Assembly (NCBI RefSeq): GCF_016918735.1
Contig: NZ_JAFFPR010000050.1
Span: 310,001-374,000 of the forward strand
Length of the DNA stretch: 64,000 nucleotides
Direction: 5' to 3'
Origin: Leptospira abararensis
GTDB taxonomy: Bacteria; Spirochaetota; Leptospiria; Leptospirales; Leptospiraceae
Below the pieces are notes generated by a model. The model saw nothing but the letters and a program-made list of their open reading frames with translations, did no database searches and was not told the DNA's origin. The stretch's first letter is position 1. The number at the start of each line of letters is the position of its first letter. Made by a program: the position numbers and the translations under genes. This document shows positions 53,662 to 63,114 of this stretch, piece after piece.

Positions 53662-54711
53662 ATGATCCAAACAAAAGGAATCGCTGCATTAAAAGTAAAG
53701 GGAGCTCTTGTTCCCTATCGGTTTGAACGAAGAGACCCAAAAGAGCATGATGTGGTCATTGATATCAAATACTCGGGGATTTGCCATTCGGACATACATA
53801 TGACAGGGGATGAGTGGGGATTTGGTTCTCCATTTCCAATGGTGCCAGGTCATGAAATTGCCGGTGTTGTTAGAACTGTGGGAACAAAGGTCACTAAATA
53901 CAAGATTGGGGACCGTGTGGGTGTAGGTTGTATGGTGGATTCTTGTCGTGAATGTGCCCATTGTAAAGAAGGAATGGAACAGTATTGTATCCCTGGAAAT
54001 ACAATGACATATGGTTCTATGGAAAGAGATGGATCGGCCGTTACCCAAGGTGGATATTCTGATGTGATTGTTGTGAATGAAGACTTTGTCCTTCGAATAC
54101 CAGACAGTTTGCCTTTGGACAAAGCGGCTCCACTTTTATGCGCTGGAATCACCACCTATTCTCCGTTAAATCATTGGAATGCCGGCCCAGGGAAAAAAGT
54201 AGCCGTGATGGGACTTGGTGGTCTTGGACATATGGCTGTAAAAATCGCCAAGGCAATGGGTGCGGAAGTGACTGTCCTTAGTCAGTCAGAGAAAAAAGAA
54301 ATTGATGCAAAGAAGTTAGGTGCCGATGTTTTTCTAATCACAAAATCTCCGAAAGTGTTTCAGGAAAATACATTACGTTTTGATCTGATCATCAATACGG
54401 TATCTTCTGCTGATTTGAATATGGCAAATTATTTTGGTCTACTCAAAATGGATGGTACTCTTATATCGGTGGGAGCTCCGGAAAAACCACTCAGTATCCA
54501 TCCTTTCCCGCTTATCCTGATGAGGCGTAATTTTGCTGGGTCAGTGATTGGCTCGATCAAAGAGACACAAGAGATGTTGGATTTTTGTGGGAAACACAAT
54601 ATCACTCCAGAAATTGAACTCATCGAGCCAAACCAAGTGAACGATGCTTATGCGAGAGTATTAAAAAGTGATGTTCGTTACCGGTTTGTGATTGATATGG
54701 GAAAAATCTAA
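53662..54711 (+). CDS. Zinc-dependent NAD(P) alcohol dehydrogenase (YahK/CAD-like)
   Basis: 349 residues. Catalytic zinc Cys in [22 protein letters not shown] in [11 protein letters not shown], structural zinc Cys4 in [20 protein letters not shown], and Rossmann [20 protein letters not shown] (GLGGLG). This is the cinnamyl alcohol/YahK group, which usually uses NADPH to reduce aldehydes. AGGTAGGAA precedes the start. With the AraC regulator and hydrolase it probably forms an aldehyde or ester response module. Confidence 0.93.
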   Translation: MIQTKGIAALKVKGALVPYRFERRDPKEHDVVIDIKYSGICHSDIHMTGDEWGFGSPFPMVPGHEIAGVVRTVGTKVTKYKIGDRVGVGCMVDSCRECAHCKEGMEQYCIPGNTMTYGSMERDGSAVTQGGYSDVIVVNEDFVLRIPDSLPLDKAAPLLCAGITTYSPLNHWNAGPGKKVAVMGLGGLGHMAVKIAKAMGAEVTVLSQSEKKEIDAKKLGADVFLITKSPKVFQENTLRFDLIINTVSSADLNMANYFGLLKMDGTLISVGAPEKPLSIHPFPLILMRRNFAGSVIGSIKETQEMLDFCGKHNITPEIELIEPNQVNDAYARVLKSDVRYRFVIDMGKI

Positions 54712-54828
54712 ACTAGTGTTCGTTGAGGATGGATAAAGTTGGCTTCCCGTAGCTATTGAATAGTAGCTGGCTTCCAGATCTGATTGGATAAAGCCGACAA
54801 CTGGTTGCCGACAGAATCCATCGATTTT

Positions 54829-54868
54829 TTTAACCCCTGGTTGGATTGAAACACTAACAGGGGTTAAA
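54829..54868. terminator. Long hairpin after the alcohol dehydrogenase
   Basis: TTTAACCCCTG (54829-54839) and CAGGGGTTAAA (54858-54868), a perfect 11-bp stem with an 18-base loop, between convergent genes. The gap also contains the direct repeats TGGCTTCC (54750 and 54768 areas) and CCGACA (54794 and 54808 areas) of no known function. Confidence 0.6.
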
Positions 54869-54908
54869 TGAATTAAAACTTTTTCAAAAATTTAAAATAA
54901 CGAAAGGA

Positions 54909-56618
54909 TTAAACCACCCTTTCGTTATTTCTCATCCCTCGAGAGATATAATCATACAAAAATTCACCAGTGATGACTCCCGGTACAATGACCTTTTGTG
55001 CTCCGTCACTCACGAGTTTTTTTGCTTCACCCGGTTCATCACTAGTTAAAATGATTTTTGCATTTGGTGCGAGTTTACTCAGAGTGGAAAGCAAACGATT
55101 GTTATTCGTTCCTTTCAAAAAAGAATCAGAGATAGTACAAATGACCATCGAAGCATCATGAAGGCCAATATGAGATAAGGAATCGGGATGAGCAAGGTCA
55201 GCATAGGCCCACTGGAATCCTTTGTTTGTGAGTTCCTCTTTAAAAGCCGGATTGTAATCAGCAATGATGATCCGTTTGATAAGAGATGGTGATAAATCTT
55301 CTAAATATTCCACAAAGGCACGAGCAATGCGAAAGTATCCGAGGACAATGATATCTCGTACCATTCCATCTCCGTGTCCCCCATGCCCACCGTCGCTGCC
55401 TTTGCCCTCTTTGGAGGATTCTTCGGTTTGGTCAGAAATTCCGACACGAGCGAGAAGCCTTTCAAAGGTTGCAGCAATATTATGGTTAAACATAATTATA
55501 TATGTAGATAGAACCGAAGCAATGATGGTAGAAGTTAAAATCACTGCTTGGAGTTTCGGGGTAATGTGTTCAAATCCTGCACCTAACGCTAATATGACGA
55601 GAGAGAATTCTGAAATTTGTGCTAAATTGAGTGCCGTCAGAAATCCATTCCGAACACCTTTGTTGAGTTTGATGATGACCGGGGCAATAGTAACCATTCT
55701 GACAAATAACATCAGTGCGATGATGGCCGTAGAGAGTCCGATCACTTCTAAACTAGGGAGGGGAACTTTTAGACCTAAAGCTACGAAAAATAGAGTCACA
55801 AAGAAATCACGAATTCCAATGAGTTTGGAAATGACATCGGCCCCATAAGGGAAAGCGGCAATACTCATACCGGCAACGAGAGCACCCATTTCTTTGGAAA
55901 GACCTGCTTCTCCTGCAATCCCACAAACAAGAAAACACCACATAATCGATGTTAAAAGAATTAACTCAGGGCTACTGGCACAGGCTTTGTACAATTTTGC
56001 GAGAACATAACGACTGACACTAAAACTAAAAGCAATGAGTAGTACAATGATTCCAACGGAGGTTAGAATTTTTAAAATCTCTGGGTTGTTTAGATTGGGT
56101 TGGACCCCCATAAACAAAATGGCCCAGATATCTTGGAAAACCAATACCCCTACGGTTAACTTTCCTGAGAGAGTATTGATCTCCACTTTGTCCTGCAAAA
56201 GTTTGACTACAATTAGTGTGGAACTTAGAGACAAAGCGACAGCGATATAAAGTAGATCAAATTTTTCAGAGCCAATGGAGAGGCCAAAAAAGGGAAACAC
56301 AGAATACACAAAGGCAACAGAAAGTGTAAACTGTAGGATACCAAGGGTAAACATAGCCTTACCCATTTTTGCAAGTTCCGCTAAATTGATTTCCAAACCT
56401 ATGATGAATAACAATAAGATAAGGCCAATTTCGGAAATGAGTTCAATACTTGCTTCGTTTGTTACATATCCGAATCCCATTTCTTTACCGAGCAAGGCTC
56501 CGCCAATGATATAACCTAAAATTAACGGTTGTTTGAGGACTCTGGCGATATGACTTAAGACTGTTGCGAAAATAATGCTAAGACCAATGTCTTGTAGTAG
56601 TGACTCTTCTCCGTGCAT
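54909..56618 (-). CDS. CPA2-family cation/proton antiporter with TrkA-N domain (Kef-like)
   Basis: 569 residues. About 12-13 membrane helices (to about residue 385) with the Na+/H+ exchanger fold (GALLGKEMGFGYVTNEASIE; LILLLFIIGLEINLAEL; SSTLIVVKLLQD; GEAGLSKEMGALVAGMSIAA). A TrkA-N-like Rossmann domain follows (about 420-550, DIIVLGYFRIARAFVEYLED). The usual GxGxxG is GYFRIA here, so nucleotide binding may be lost. A Gly/His-rich linker (GKGSDGGHGGHGDGM) joins them. It probably exchanges K+ or Na+ for H+. Follows the TolC-like gene by 77 bases. Confidence 0.88.
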   Translation of the reverse strand: MHGEESLLQDIGLSIIFATVLSHIARVLKQPLILGYIIGGALLGKEMGFGYVTNEASIELISEIGLILLLFIIGLEINLAELAKMGKAMFTLGILQFTLSVAFVYSVFPFFGLSIGSEKFDLLYIAVALSLSSTLIVVKLLQDKVEINTLSGKLTVGVLVFQDIWAILFMGVQPNLNNPEILKILTSVGIIVLLIAFSFSVSRYVLAKLYKACASSPELILLTSIMWCFLVCGIAGEAGLSKEMGALVAGMSIAAFPYGADVISKLIGIRDFFVTLFFVALGLKVPLPSLEVIGLSTAIIALMLFVRMVTIAPVIIKLNKGVRNGFLTALNLAQISEFSLVILALGAGFEHITPKLQAVILTSTIIASVLSTYIIMFNHNIAATFERLLARVGISDQTEESSKEGKGSDGGHGGHGDGMVRDIIVLGYFRIARAFVEYLEDLSPSLIKRIIIADYNPAFKEELTNKGFQWAYADLAHPDSLSHIGLHDASMVICTISDSFLKGTNNNRLLSTLSKLAPNAKIILTSDEPGEAKKLVSDGAQKVIVPGVITGEFLYDYISRGMRNNERVV

Positions 56619-56695
56619 AGAAACCTTCTTTAGGGAAAAGTTTAGAGATTCATTGAGTAGTGAAAGTCGTTTTTTTTTCTGAATAATAAAACGGA

Positions 56696-58198
56696 CTAAG
56701 GAAGGGGAGAAATTTGTAAAATGGAAGCTGTGGATGCTTGAAAATGGGCAATGGCCACATGATGATCGTACAAAGCCTTAATTTCGCGCACAGCAGCTTC
56801 CGCACTTGTCTGTTCTCGAATATTCACAAATAGAAGTGTTGAGTCGCCGAGTTTAAATCGTTCCCGTTCCATCTCTTCTAACTTTCTTGCTAATTCGACT
56901 TCATTTTGCGTAACAGCGACACGTTTTGCCGAAGCAATCACCTCCGATATAGAGTCTTGTACTTCCGTTTTGATTTTGTCTTTTGAGAATTGTAATTCTT
57001 GATCCAGTTGGGCAATCTTTGCTTCGGCTGCACCAATCATTCCCCTTGGGCGTTTTGTTTGGATGGGTAAGTTGAGAACAAGCGATGCTTCTAGTTCAGG
57101 TTTGGATCTTGTGACAGATCCTGGTCCAAAGTCTTGAGATCCGGCAACCACCAAATCCACTTGAGGTTTCAGAGCATTGTAGCCCATGTCCTGGTCGACG
57201 CGAACTTTATCTCGTTTGAATTCAAAGTCTTGTAACTCAGGTCTATACTTCCAAGCGAGTTTGATACTTTTTTCTAGTTCCAGTTTTTTATACTCAATAG
57301 GTTTAGGAAATCCTATGGGCAAACGATCCGTTGTGGGAAGGATTAAATTTCCATCGGTGGCACGCAGAAATAAAGATAAGTCGATGGCAGCTTTTTGCAT
57401 TTCCCTTTCGGCAGAAACAAATTGAGATTCTCTTTGTAAGATGGCGCGATCATTTTCTGTTCCTTCCATTTTAGGTATGTCACCTAATTTGATTCGTTCG
57501 GTGATTTGTTCCTGGCGATCCTTGGCAATGGCTAACAAGTCTTTGTTGACTAGATACTCTTGGCCACTGGCAACCCATTTCCAATACCGTTTGGTGGCTT
57601 CTTTGATGACTTCTATTTTTAATTTTTGAATGGAGAGTTCCGCAAGTCGGCGATCAAGATCGGCCTTTTTGATATCGGCTCTATTTTTATCAATCTCACG
57701 GTTACGCATTAGGGGAAATATGGCACCGGCCCGCACTTCTCCATAGTCATTGGTTTCTCTTTTGCCATCATATACAGGGAACTTCCCCCGCCCAATCCGA
57801 TATCCGGCAAAAAAGGAAGTTCCCCCGAGTGGGGTTGGTTTTTCAAACATAGCATCAGCGGCATTGTTTGTATAATAACCAATGGGTTTTGTGGTTCCCA
57901 TGGACTTAAATTGTAAATCAAAAGCCCCTTCGGCAGCGAGGTAGTTGTATTCGGCTTCTGATAAAAGTTTTTCAGCCGCAAGGACAAGTGGATAAGATTT
58001 TTCTACAGATCTAAGAAGTTCTTCTAGTGTGAGTACACCTGGTTGTTGGTTGATATAATCTTGTGAATAAATATTGGGCGCGTGTAAAGAATCAAATGGA
58101 TCACGTGTAGGATCTGCTTCGATGACAAAGGAGAAAAACATTCCAAAAGGACAGAGTATTGCAAGTAGGGATCGTTTTAGCTTTGATATTATTTTCAT
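56696..58198 (-). CDS. TolC-family outer membrane efflux protein
   Basis: 500 residues with a signal peptide and two TolC-type OEP repeats: long coiled-coil helices (EKSYPLVLAAEKLLSEAEYN; IKKADLDRRLAELSIQKLKI; AAEAKIAQLDQELQFSKDKI) and beta strands (AGAIFPLMRNREIDKNRADI; LEASLVLNLPIQTKRPRG). It forms the outer membrane channel of a tripartite exporter. Its start overlaps the HlyD gene stop by 4 bases. Its exact substrate is unknown. Confidence 0.9.
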   Translation of the reverse strand: MKIISKLKRSLLAILCPFGMFFSFVIEADPTRDPFDSLHAPNIYSQDYINQQPGVLTLEELLRSVEKSYPLVLAAEKLLSEAEYNYLAAEGAFDLQFKSMGTTKPIGYYTNNAADAMFEKPTPLGGTSFFAGYRIGRGKFPVYDGKRETNDYGEVRAGAIFPLMRNREIDKNRADIKKADLDRRLAELSIQKLKIEVIKEATKRYWKWVASGQEYLVNKDLLAIAKDRQEQITERIKLGDIPKMEGTENDRAILQRESQFVSAEREMQKAAIDLSLFLRATDGNLILPTTDRLPIGFPKPIEYKKLELEKSIKLAWKYRPELQDFEFKRDKVRVDQDMGYNALKPQVDLVVAGSQDFGPGSVTRSKPELEASLVLNLPIQTKRPRGMIGAAEAKIAQLDQELQFSKDKIKTEVQDSISEVIASAKRVAVTQNEVELARKLEEMERERFKLGDSTLLFVNIREQTSAEAAVREIKALYDHHVAIAHFQASTASILQISPLP

Positions 58199-59544
58199 TT
58201 GAGTTTCTTTTCTCCATTATTGTCATCTAACAAAGATTTAATTTCAGGATCATCCATTGGTAAGTTTGGTGGAAAGTCATTGAACCTTCTCCAAAGTTCA
58301 TAACCCACACTCACACGATTGAGAAAAATCCAACCTTTAGCTCGGACTCCTTGTCTTAAGTAGCGACTGGATGGCCAGTCTCTATCATCTCTATCAGGGA
58401 TCACCAGGACTCGAAAATTTCCAGAACCGTTGTCTGTAATGTCTACCAGTTTGACAATGCCGCCAAAAGTGCCTACAGCGGTCTCTGGCCACCCACTGAT
58501 TTGCAGTACAGGATACCCTTGGAATTGCAAACGAACCTTTCTTCCTTCCCCAACGAGCGGTATGTCGTTACCGGAAATAAAAAGTTCTACCGCTTTGTCT
58601 TCGGAATCCGGAACGAGAATTGCAACTCCATCTCCTTCTTTGACTTGTTGTGTGTCTGGATTCACCAGAATTCTCATGATGGTTCCATCTCTCGGTGCAA
58701 ATACTTCTTGGTTTTCTTGTCTGGATAACCTGGCTTCGAGTTTCGGTAGGTCTTCCAAAACACGGGCCACTTCCGACTGCGCTGAAGCTAAGGAGGCTTT
58801 GGCATCATTGATAGATGCTTCAGCATCTTGTGCCACTTTGCCAGTATCGCTATACAAAGCTCTTTCTTCTTTTACGGCAGCATCAAAAGTTGCTTTGGCG
58901 CGATCGAGTCCAGTTTCTGCGTTTGTATGTTCTAATTCCGCAAGCTCTAAAGTTCGTTTTGAAGTCAGACCTTTTTCCCATAATTGTTTTTGGCGGTCTA
59001 AGTTGAGATTGGCAGTTTTTAAAGCGGCTTTAGCAGCATCTACTGCTTGTTCGCTGGCCCGCACACGATCTTTGGCCATCATCCTCCTAGAATCAGCTGC
59101 ATTCACAGCGCTTCCCATCGACGAACGTAAACTGATAATTCGGGAACGAATGTTGTCTTCTCTGGATCTGGCAGCTTCTAATCGTTGTAAGAGGGCATTT
59201 TTTTCTTCGCGGATTCGATTGATAAAATTTGGATCATTGTCAGAGATATCAATGATGGGGTCTCCCTTTCTTACTCGAGTTCCTTCATGTACATGCCATT
59301 TCACAACACGGCCACCAATGGGAGATTCAATGACTTGTTGGCGATCCAATGGTGCATAGGCAACCACTCTTCCAAATCCCATTGTGGTCTGTTGCCAGGG
59401 AACATAGAGAAGGATGATTACACTTAAGAAAAAAATAATGGTGAGGATATAAGCAAGGCTTTGTGCAGGCAAGGCCGTTTGCACCAGTCGATACGAAGGT
59501 AGATTTTTATAAAGTTTCCATTTCTGTGAGATATCAGTTTTCAT
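58195..59544 (-). CDS. HlyD-family membrane fusion protein
   Basis: 449 residues: N-terminal membrane helix (SLAYILTIIFFLSVIILLYV, about 29-48), lipoyl-like half GRVVKWHVHEGTRVRKGDPI, a long alpha-helical hairpin (about 115-270, many Ala/Glu/Lys), the second lipoyl half DGTIMRILVNPDTQQVKEGD, and beta-barrel strands ending GVRAKGWIFLNRVSVGYELW. This is the HlyD/EmrA adaptor of type I-like exporters. Sits between the ABC gene (9 bases) and the TolC gene. Confidence 0.93.
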   Translation of the reverse strand: MKTDISQKWKLYKNLPSYRLVQTALPAQSLAYILTIIFFLSVIILLYVPWQQTTMGFGRVVAYAPLDRQQVIESPIGGRVVKWHVHEGTRVRKGDPIIDISDNDPNFINRIREEKNALLQRLEAARSREDNIRSRIISLRSSMGSAVNAADSRRMMAKDRVRASEQAVDAAKAALKTANLNLDRQKQLWEKGLTSKRTLELAELEHTNAETGLDRAKATFDAAVKEERALYSDTGKVAQDAEASINDAKASLASAQSEVARVLEDLPKLEARLSRQENQEVFAPRDGTIMRILVNPDTQQVKEGDGVAILVPDSEDKAVELFISGNDIPLVGEGRKVRLQFQGYPVLQISGWPETAVGTFGGIVKLVDITDNGSGNFRVLVIPDRDDRDWPSSRYLRQGVRAKGWIFLNRVSVGYELWRRFNDFPPNLPMDDPEIKSLLDDNNGEKKLK

Positions 59545-59553
59545 ATAATAGCT

Positions 59554-61812
59554 TTAAGAGTTTACCTTTAGGGAATGGGAATCGTTTTCTAAACGTAATA
59601 CTTGGTCCATTTGAGAAAGAACATTTGGTGATTTGGAAACAACGAGTAGTGTCCAGTCTCTATTCTTTTGTAACAAAACTTTGAGAGAAGCCGATAAAAG
59701 ATGCGGTGGTAATTGGTCTAAGTTTCCGTCGATTAACAAGAGTTTTGGTTTCCCAACGATCGCACGGGCTAAGGAGAGGATTGTTGTTTGGATATTGTCA
59801 AAGGGATGACCAAAAGTTAAAAGTGGAGTGTGAATTCCATTTGGTAAAGATTGGATTGTTTCCCAAATTCCCAGTTCGTCTAAGAGTTCTCTGATTTCGA
59901 TGAGAGAAATTTCTTCTCTTCCGACTCGAATGTTTTCCAGGATGGTTCCTTCGAAAATTTCATTTCCTCGGATTAAATAAGTAACAGAATGAATTTGTTC
60001 TTTGGAAACTTCATGTATGTTTTGGTGGTTGTATTCGACAACGCCCGATGTAGGTGTTCTTAGACCACATAATAGATCTAAGAGGATGTGTGCGTCATAG
60101 GGAGTGTTAGAAGAAACGCCGATGGATTTGCCTGCTGGGACCTTCCATTGGAATTGATGAAAGATTTTATGGCCATTAGATAAGGAATAATGAATTCCAG
60201 ACATTTGCACTTGGATCGGGCCACTCGGAATTTCAAATTCTACGGTTTTTACAGGGATTGTAGGTAAGTGGAAAACAGAATTGATTTTGTCAACGGCTGC
60301 GATCAAACTATAAAAACTATCCAACTGTTTTCCAAATTTGGATATATCGCTAAGAACTTTGGCGATCACAAGTTCCGCTGCGACGAGTTGACCAATGGTA
60401 AGCTGTCTATGGATGACTAAATATCCACCTAATCCAAGTACAATGGCACTTGCAAAAGCTTGAATTCCTACAAGACCAATGATTTGGCGAATGTAATTAT
60501 AAAAATATTTTTTTCTAGCATATAAATAGTCCCTAATTAAAGAATCAGCTCGGTCCAGGGCAAAATTAGATCCAAAGCTTGAGTGGAATAGGGCGGAATG
60601 TCTTGATATTTCCTCCAACCAAGCGGCCACTTTATATTTTTCTTTTGATATTCTGATATAGTTTTCGGCAGCAGGTTTTCCCAATCGATAGATAACCCAG
60701 TACCCACCGATGAGTAAAATGATAAAGGAAAATACGATAAAGATGGGATGATAGAAAGAAATCAAAATAAAACCGATTACCGTCGTTAATACAACAGAAA
60801 GTCCATCCACGAGAAGTGAATGAATAGACTTTTGAATGGTCATAGTATCAAAAAATCGATTCACAAGCTCAGGGTTGTGATGTTTGTCTAAGACATCTTG
60901 ACGAATTTTTGGAAATTTAGCAGCGAACTCAGTTGCGATTCTCACGAAAACACGTCTCTGTAAAATTTCCACGACGTAGATTTGGATGGTTTGCATCGCA
61001 CCTGCAAATCCAAGAAAAAATACAACTAACAGAGTTAATATGATGACAGGTTGAATCATCACTCCAAAGGCTACTATATTCACAAGGGAGGAAGTGGCTA
61101 CGGGAACAACAAGGGAAAGAATTCCAATTCCCACTCCATAGATAAATACAATCCAAACATCTTTAGATTCCATTTGAATCAAATGGAAGATTTGTTTTAG
61201 AGCATTTTTAACAGCAGAATCAGTCTTCGTTATTTCCTTGTTTGTTGAAAAAGGAAACGTAGGCTCTGCTATGAGCCAATCCACATAATCTTTATTTGAT
61301 TTGATTCCGATGAGTTTAAATAATTCTTTTTCGGAATACCATTCCGATTCGGCCTCTAAGTTATGCAGTGATTTGATTTGATAAGAGGAAGTTTGATAAT
61401 TTAGGATCGCATAGAATTCGGGGATTGCACTTTCGTCGTTTAAAATTTGAAATACAAACGGTGACTCCTCTGTGATATACGATTTTATGTCTTGTAATGT
61501 TTTTTGAACAATGTTTAGGCGGATTCGGTATTGATGTGAAGCAGCAAAAAGAAAATCATAAAAATTGTTTTTTGTCAGTTGTCTGAATTTGCTACGAAGC
61601 GAACGAAAACCTTCAATGATTTCACTTGGAACTGAATGAATATGTAAGGATTCCGATAAAAAATCCAAAACAGATTTTGCCAAATCTTCAAACGAAGAAA
61701 GTCTTATGGCAAGATTTTCTTCTTTTGGTTTGAAGAGTTGGTTTTTGAAATGAAATACCAACAAATGTATAAATTTTAACATGCGAATTGTGATTCGGGG
61801 ATTAGACTCCAC
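59554..61812 (-). CDS. Type I-like ABC exporter with degenerate (inactive) ATPase domain
   Basis: 752 residues: N-terminal cytoplasmic part (1-215) without peptidase Cys/His, six-helix ABC exporter membrane domain (about 217-510, DVWIVFIYGVGIGILSLVVP; GQLVAAELVIAKVLSDISKF) and a C-terminal NBD-like part (about 533-752). The fold outline is kept (GTILENIRVG, LARAIVGKP, LPNGIHTPL), but all catalytic motifs are changed: Walker A reads GVSSNTPYDAHIL (565-577, no Lys/Ser-Thr), Q-loop Gln is Arg615, the signature LSGGQ is FDNIQ (671-675), Walker B LLLIDGN has Gly696 for the catalytic Glu, and the H-loop is SKSPN. ATP hydrolysis by this protein alone looks impossible. First of a three-gene operon with HlyD and TolC-like genes. 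Confidence 0.85.
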   Translation of the reverse strand: MESNPRITIRMLKFIHLLVFHFKNQLFKPKEENLAIRLSSFEDLAKSVLDFLSESLHIHSVPSEIIEGFRSLRSKFRQLTKNNFYDFLFAASHQYRIRLNIVQKTLQDIKSYITEESPFVFQILNDESAIPEFYAILNYQTSSYQIKSLHNLEAESEWYSEKELFKLIGIKSNKDYVDWLIAEPTFPFSTNKEITKTDSAVKNALKQIFHLIQMESKDVWIVFIYGVGIGILSLVVPVATSSLVNIVAFGVMIQPVIILTLLVVFFLGFAGAMQTIQIYVVEILQRRVFVRIATEFAAKFPKIRQDVLDKHHNPELVNRFFDTMTIQKSIHSLLVDGLSVVLTTVIGFILISFYHPIFIVFSFIILLIGGYWVIYRLGKPAAENYIRISKEKYKVAAWLEEISRHSALFHSSFGSNFALDRADSLIRDYLYARKKYFYNYIRQIIGLVGIQAFASAIVLGLGGYLVIHRQLTIGQLVAAELVIAKVLSDISKFGKQLDSFYSLIAAVDKINSVFHLPTIPVKTVEFEIPSGPIQVQMSGIHYSLSNGHKIFHQFQWKVPAGKSIGVSSNTPYDAHILLDLLCGLRTPTSGVVEYNHQNIHEVSKEQIHSVTYLIRGNEIFEGTILENIRVGREEISLIEIRELLDELGIWETIQSLPNGIHTPLLTFGHPFDNIQTTILSLARAIVGKPKLLLIDGNLDQLPPHLLSASLKVLLQKNRDWTLLVVSKSPNVLSQMDQVLRLENDSHSLKVNS

Positions 61813-61859
61813 TTGACAAAACCTAGTTCTAGATTTTTTATTTTCCAGCAGAGGTTTCT

Positions 61860-62465
61860 ATGAAAATTTTTCATTCGATTTTGGTTCTAATCACACTCAG
61901 CGCAGCAGTACAATTGTCTGCGCAAGAAAATTGCACATACGAATACGACCCATCGCAAACCTCTTTAGAGTGGACAGCGTTCAAATTTACGGAAAAAACA
62001 GGTGTTAAAGGTAAGTTCGATTCGATCAAAGTAGTCGGCAAACAAAAAGACAAATCAAAGTTTGGTGCGGTAAACTCTTTACAATTCCAAATTGATTCTT
62101 CTTCCGTCAACTCAGGTGTACCAGATCGGGATGGAAAAATTAAAAAATTCTTTTTTGGTTCTGTGAAAGGAAATAAAAAAATCTCTGGATCCTTTTCTGA
62201 TATTACCGCTGGTGAAACAGGGACTGCAAAATTAAATTTACGATTGGGAAATTCTAAAACATCAGTTCCTGTGAACTTTGTTTGGAAAGATGATGTAGTA
62301 GAAGTTACAGGGACTGTGGATGTAGTAACTCTTGGCTTGCAATCAGGTCTCGGTAAATTAAATGCCGAATGTAATGATTTACACAAAGGTTCTGATGGGG
62401 TAAGTAAACTTTGGCCGACTGTGGATGTGAAAGTAGTTTCAACACTAAAGAAAATTTGTAAATAG
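61860..62465 (+). CDS. YceI-like periplasmic protein
   Basis: 201 residues with a signal peptide (FHSILVLITLSAAVQLSAQE) and a YceI-type lipocalin-like beta-barrel (about 30-195): SQTSLEWTAFKFTEKTGVKG, FGAVNSLQFQIDSSSVNS, and VEVTGTVDVVTLGLQSGL. YceI barrels bind polyisoprenoids or amphiphiles. Divergent from the ABC exporter by 47 bases. A short Cys pair (NC...KKIC) may form a disulfide. Confidence 0.85.
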   Translation: MKIFHSILVLITLSAAVQLSAQENCTYEYDPSQTSLEWTAFKFTEKTGVKGKFDSIKVVGKQKDKSKFGAVNSLQFQIDSSSVNSGVPDRDGKIKKFFFGSVKGNKKISGSFSDITAGETGTAKLNLRLGNSKTSVPVNFVWKDDVVEVTGTVDVVTLGLQSGLGKLNAECNDLHKGSDGVSKLWPTVDVKVVSTLKKICK

Positions 62466-62479
62466 TTTTAGATTCCAAA

Positions 62480-62508
62480 ATCGCTGCATAAATTTTATAT
62501 GTAGCGAT
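62480..62508 (+). terminator. Hairpin after the YceI-like gene
   Basis: ATCGCTGCATA (62480-62490) pairs with TATGTAGCGAT (62498-62508), one mismatch, with an AATTTTA loop, 14 bases after the stop. There is no long T tract. The rest of the 167-base gap is A/T-rich. Confidence 0.45.
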
Positions 62509-62641
62509 GTGTTGGATTTTGTATATTGAAATTCTATGAGACTGAAAGTCTTGGATTCATATTATAAAATTCGATTTTATCTTTTTCTTTTGTATCGATC
62601 GAAGATTTACGTTTAATAAATTATCTAGGAAAATGTTTTTT

Positions 62642-63031
62642 ATGAGTAAAGAGATCGAATCATATAACAAATCCCAATCCCCTTTGGAAAGAGATATTTG
62701 TAACATTCTCTATGAGGAAATCAATTTACATCTTCCCAAGGCTGAGAAGAAAATCTGGCATGCACACCCTGTTTGGTTTTTAGATGGCAACCCCATTGTT
62801 GGATATAGCAAACTAAAAAGTTGCATTCGTCTTCTCTTTTGGAGCGGGCAAACTTTCGAAGAGAAAGGATTAGAACCGGAGGGGAGTTTTAAGGCAGCAG
62901 AAGTTCGTTATACTGATGTTAGCCAAATCAATAAAAAAGATTTGAAACGTTGGCTCGGTCAAGCAAAGAAAATCCAATGGGATTATAAAAACATAGTCAA
63001 ACGAAAAGGTGTCCTCGAAAGATTGAAGTGA
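62642..63031 (+). CDS. DUF1801 family protein
   Basis: About 129 residues from ATG at 62642; an ATG at 62633 three codons upstream is equally possible and lies closer to the AGGAAA ribosome-like site. It matches the DUF1801 fold: helix ERDICNILYEEINLHLPKAE, strand KIWHAHPVWFLDGNPIVGYS, LFWSGQTFEEKGLEPEGSFK, and the conserved ERL/LK end. These are small soluble proteins related to YdhG, of unclear function. It lies 84 bases ahead of an acetyltransferase gene on the same strand. Confidence 0.82.
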   Translation: MSKEIESYNKSQSPLERDICNILYEEINLHLPKAEKKIWHAHPVWFLDGNPIVGYSKLKSCIRLLFWSGQTFEEKGLEPEGSFKAAEVRYTDVSQINKKDLKRWLGQAKKIQWDYKNIVKRKGVLERLK

Positions 63032-63114
63032 TAGAGATATTTTACTCAGATTGGATTTATTTTCTATTCCATTGGGAAACCAGATAAAAACGAATCAATA
63101 AGATAGGTAAATAT

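Noticed and set aside
55264..55848. Open frame opposite the antiporter gene
   Set aside because: Shadow of the membrane helices, with no supporting motif or ribosome site.
58430..59359. Long open frame on the plus strand opposite the HlyD gene
   Set aside because: It is a shadow of the alanine-rich coiled coil of HlyD; it has no ribosome site and no known motif, while the minus-strand gene is clearly HlyD.
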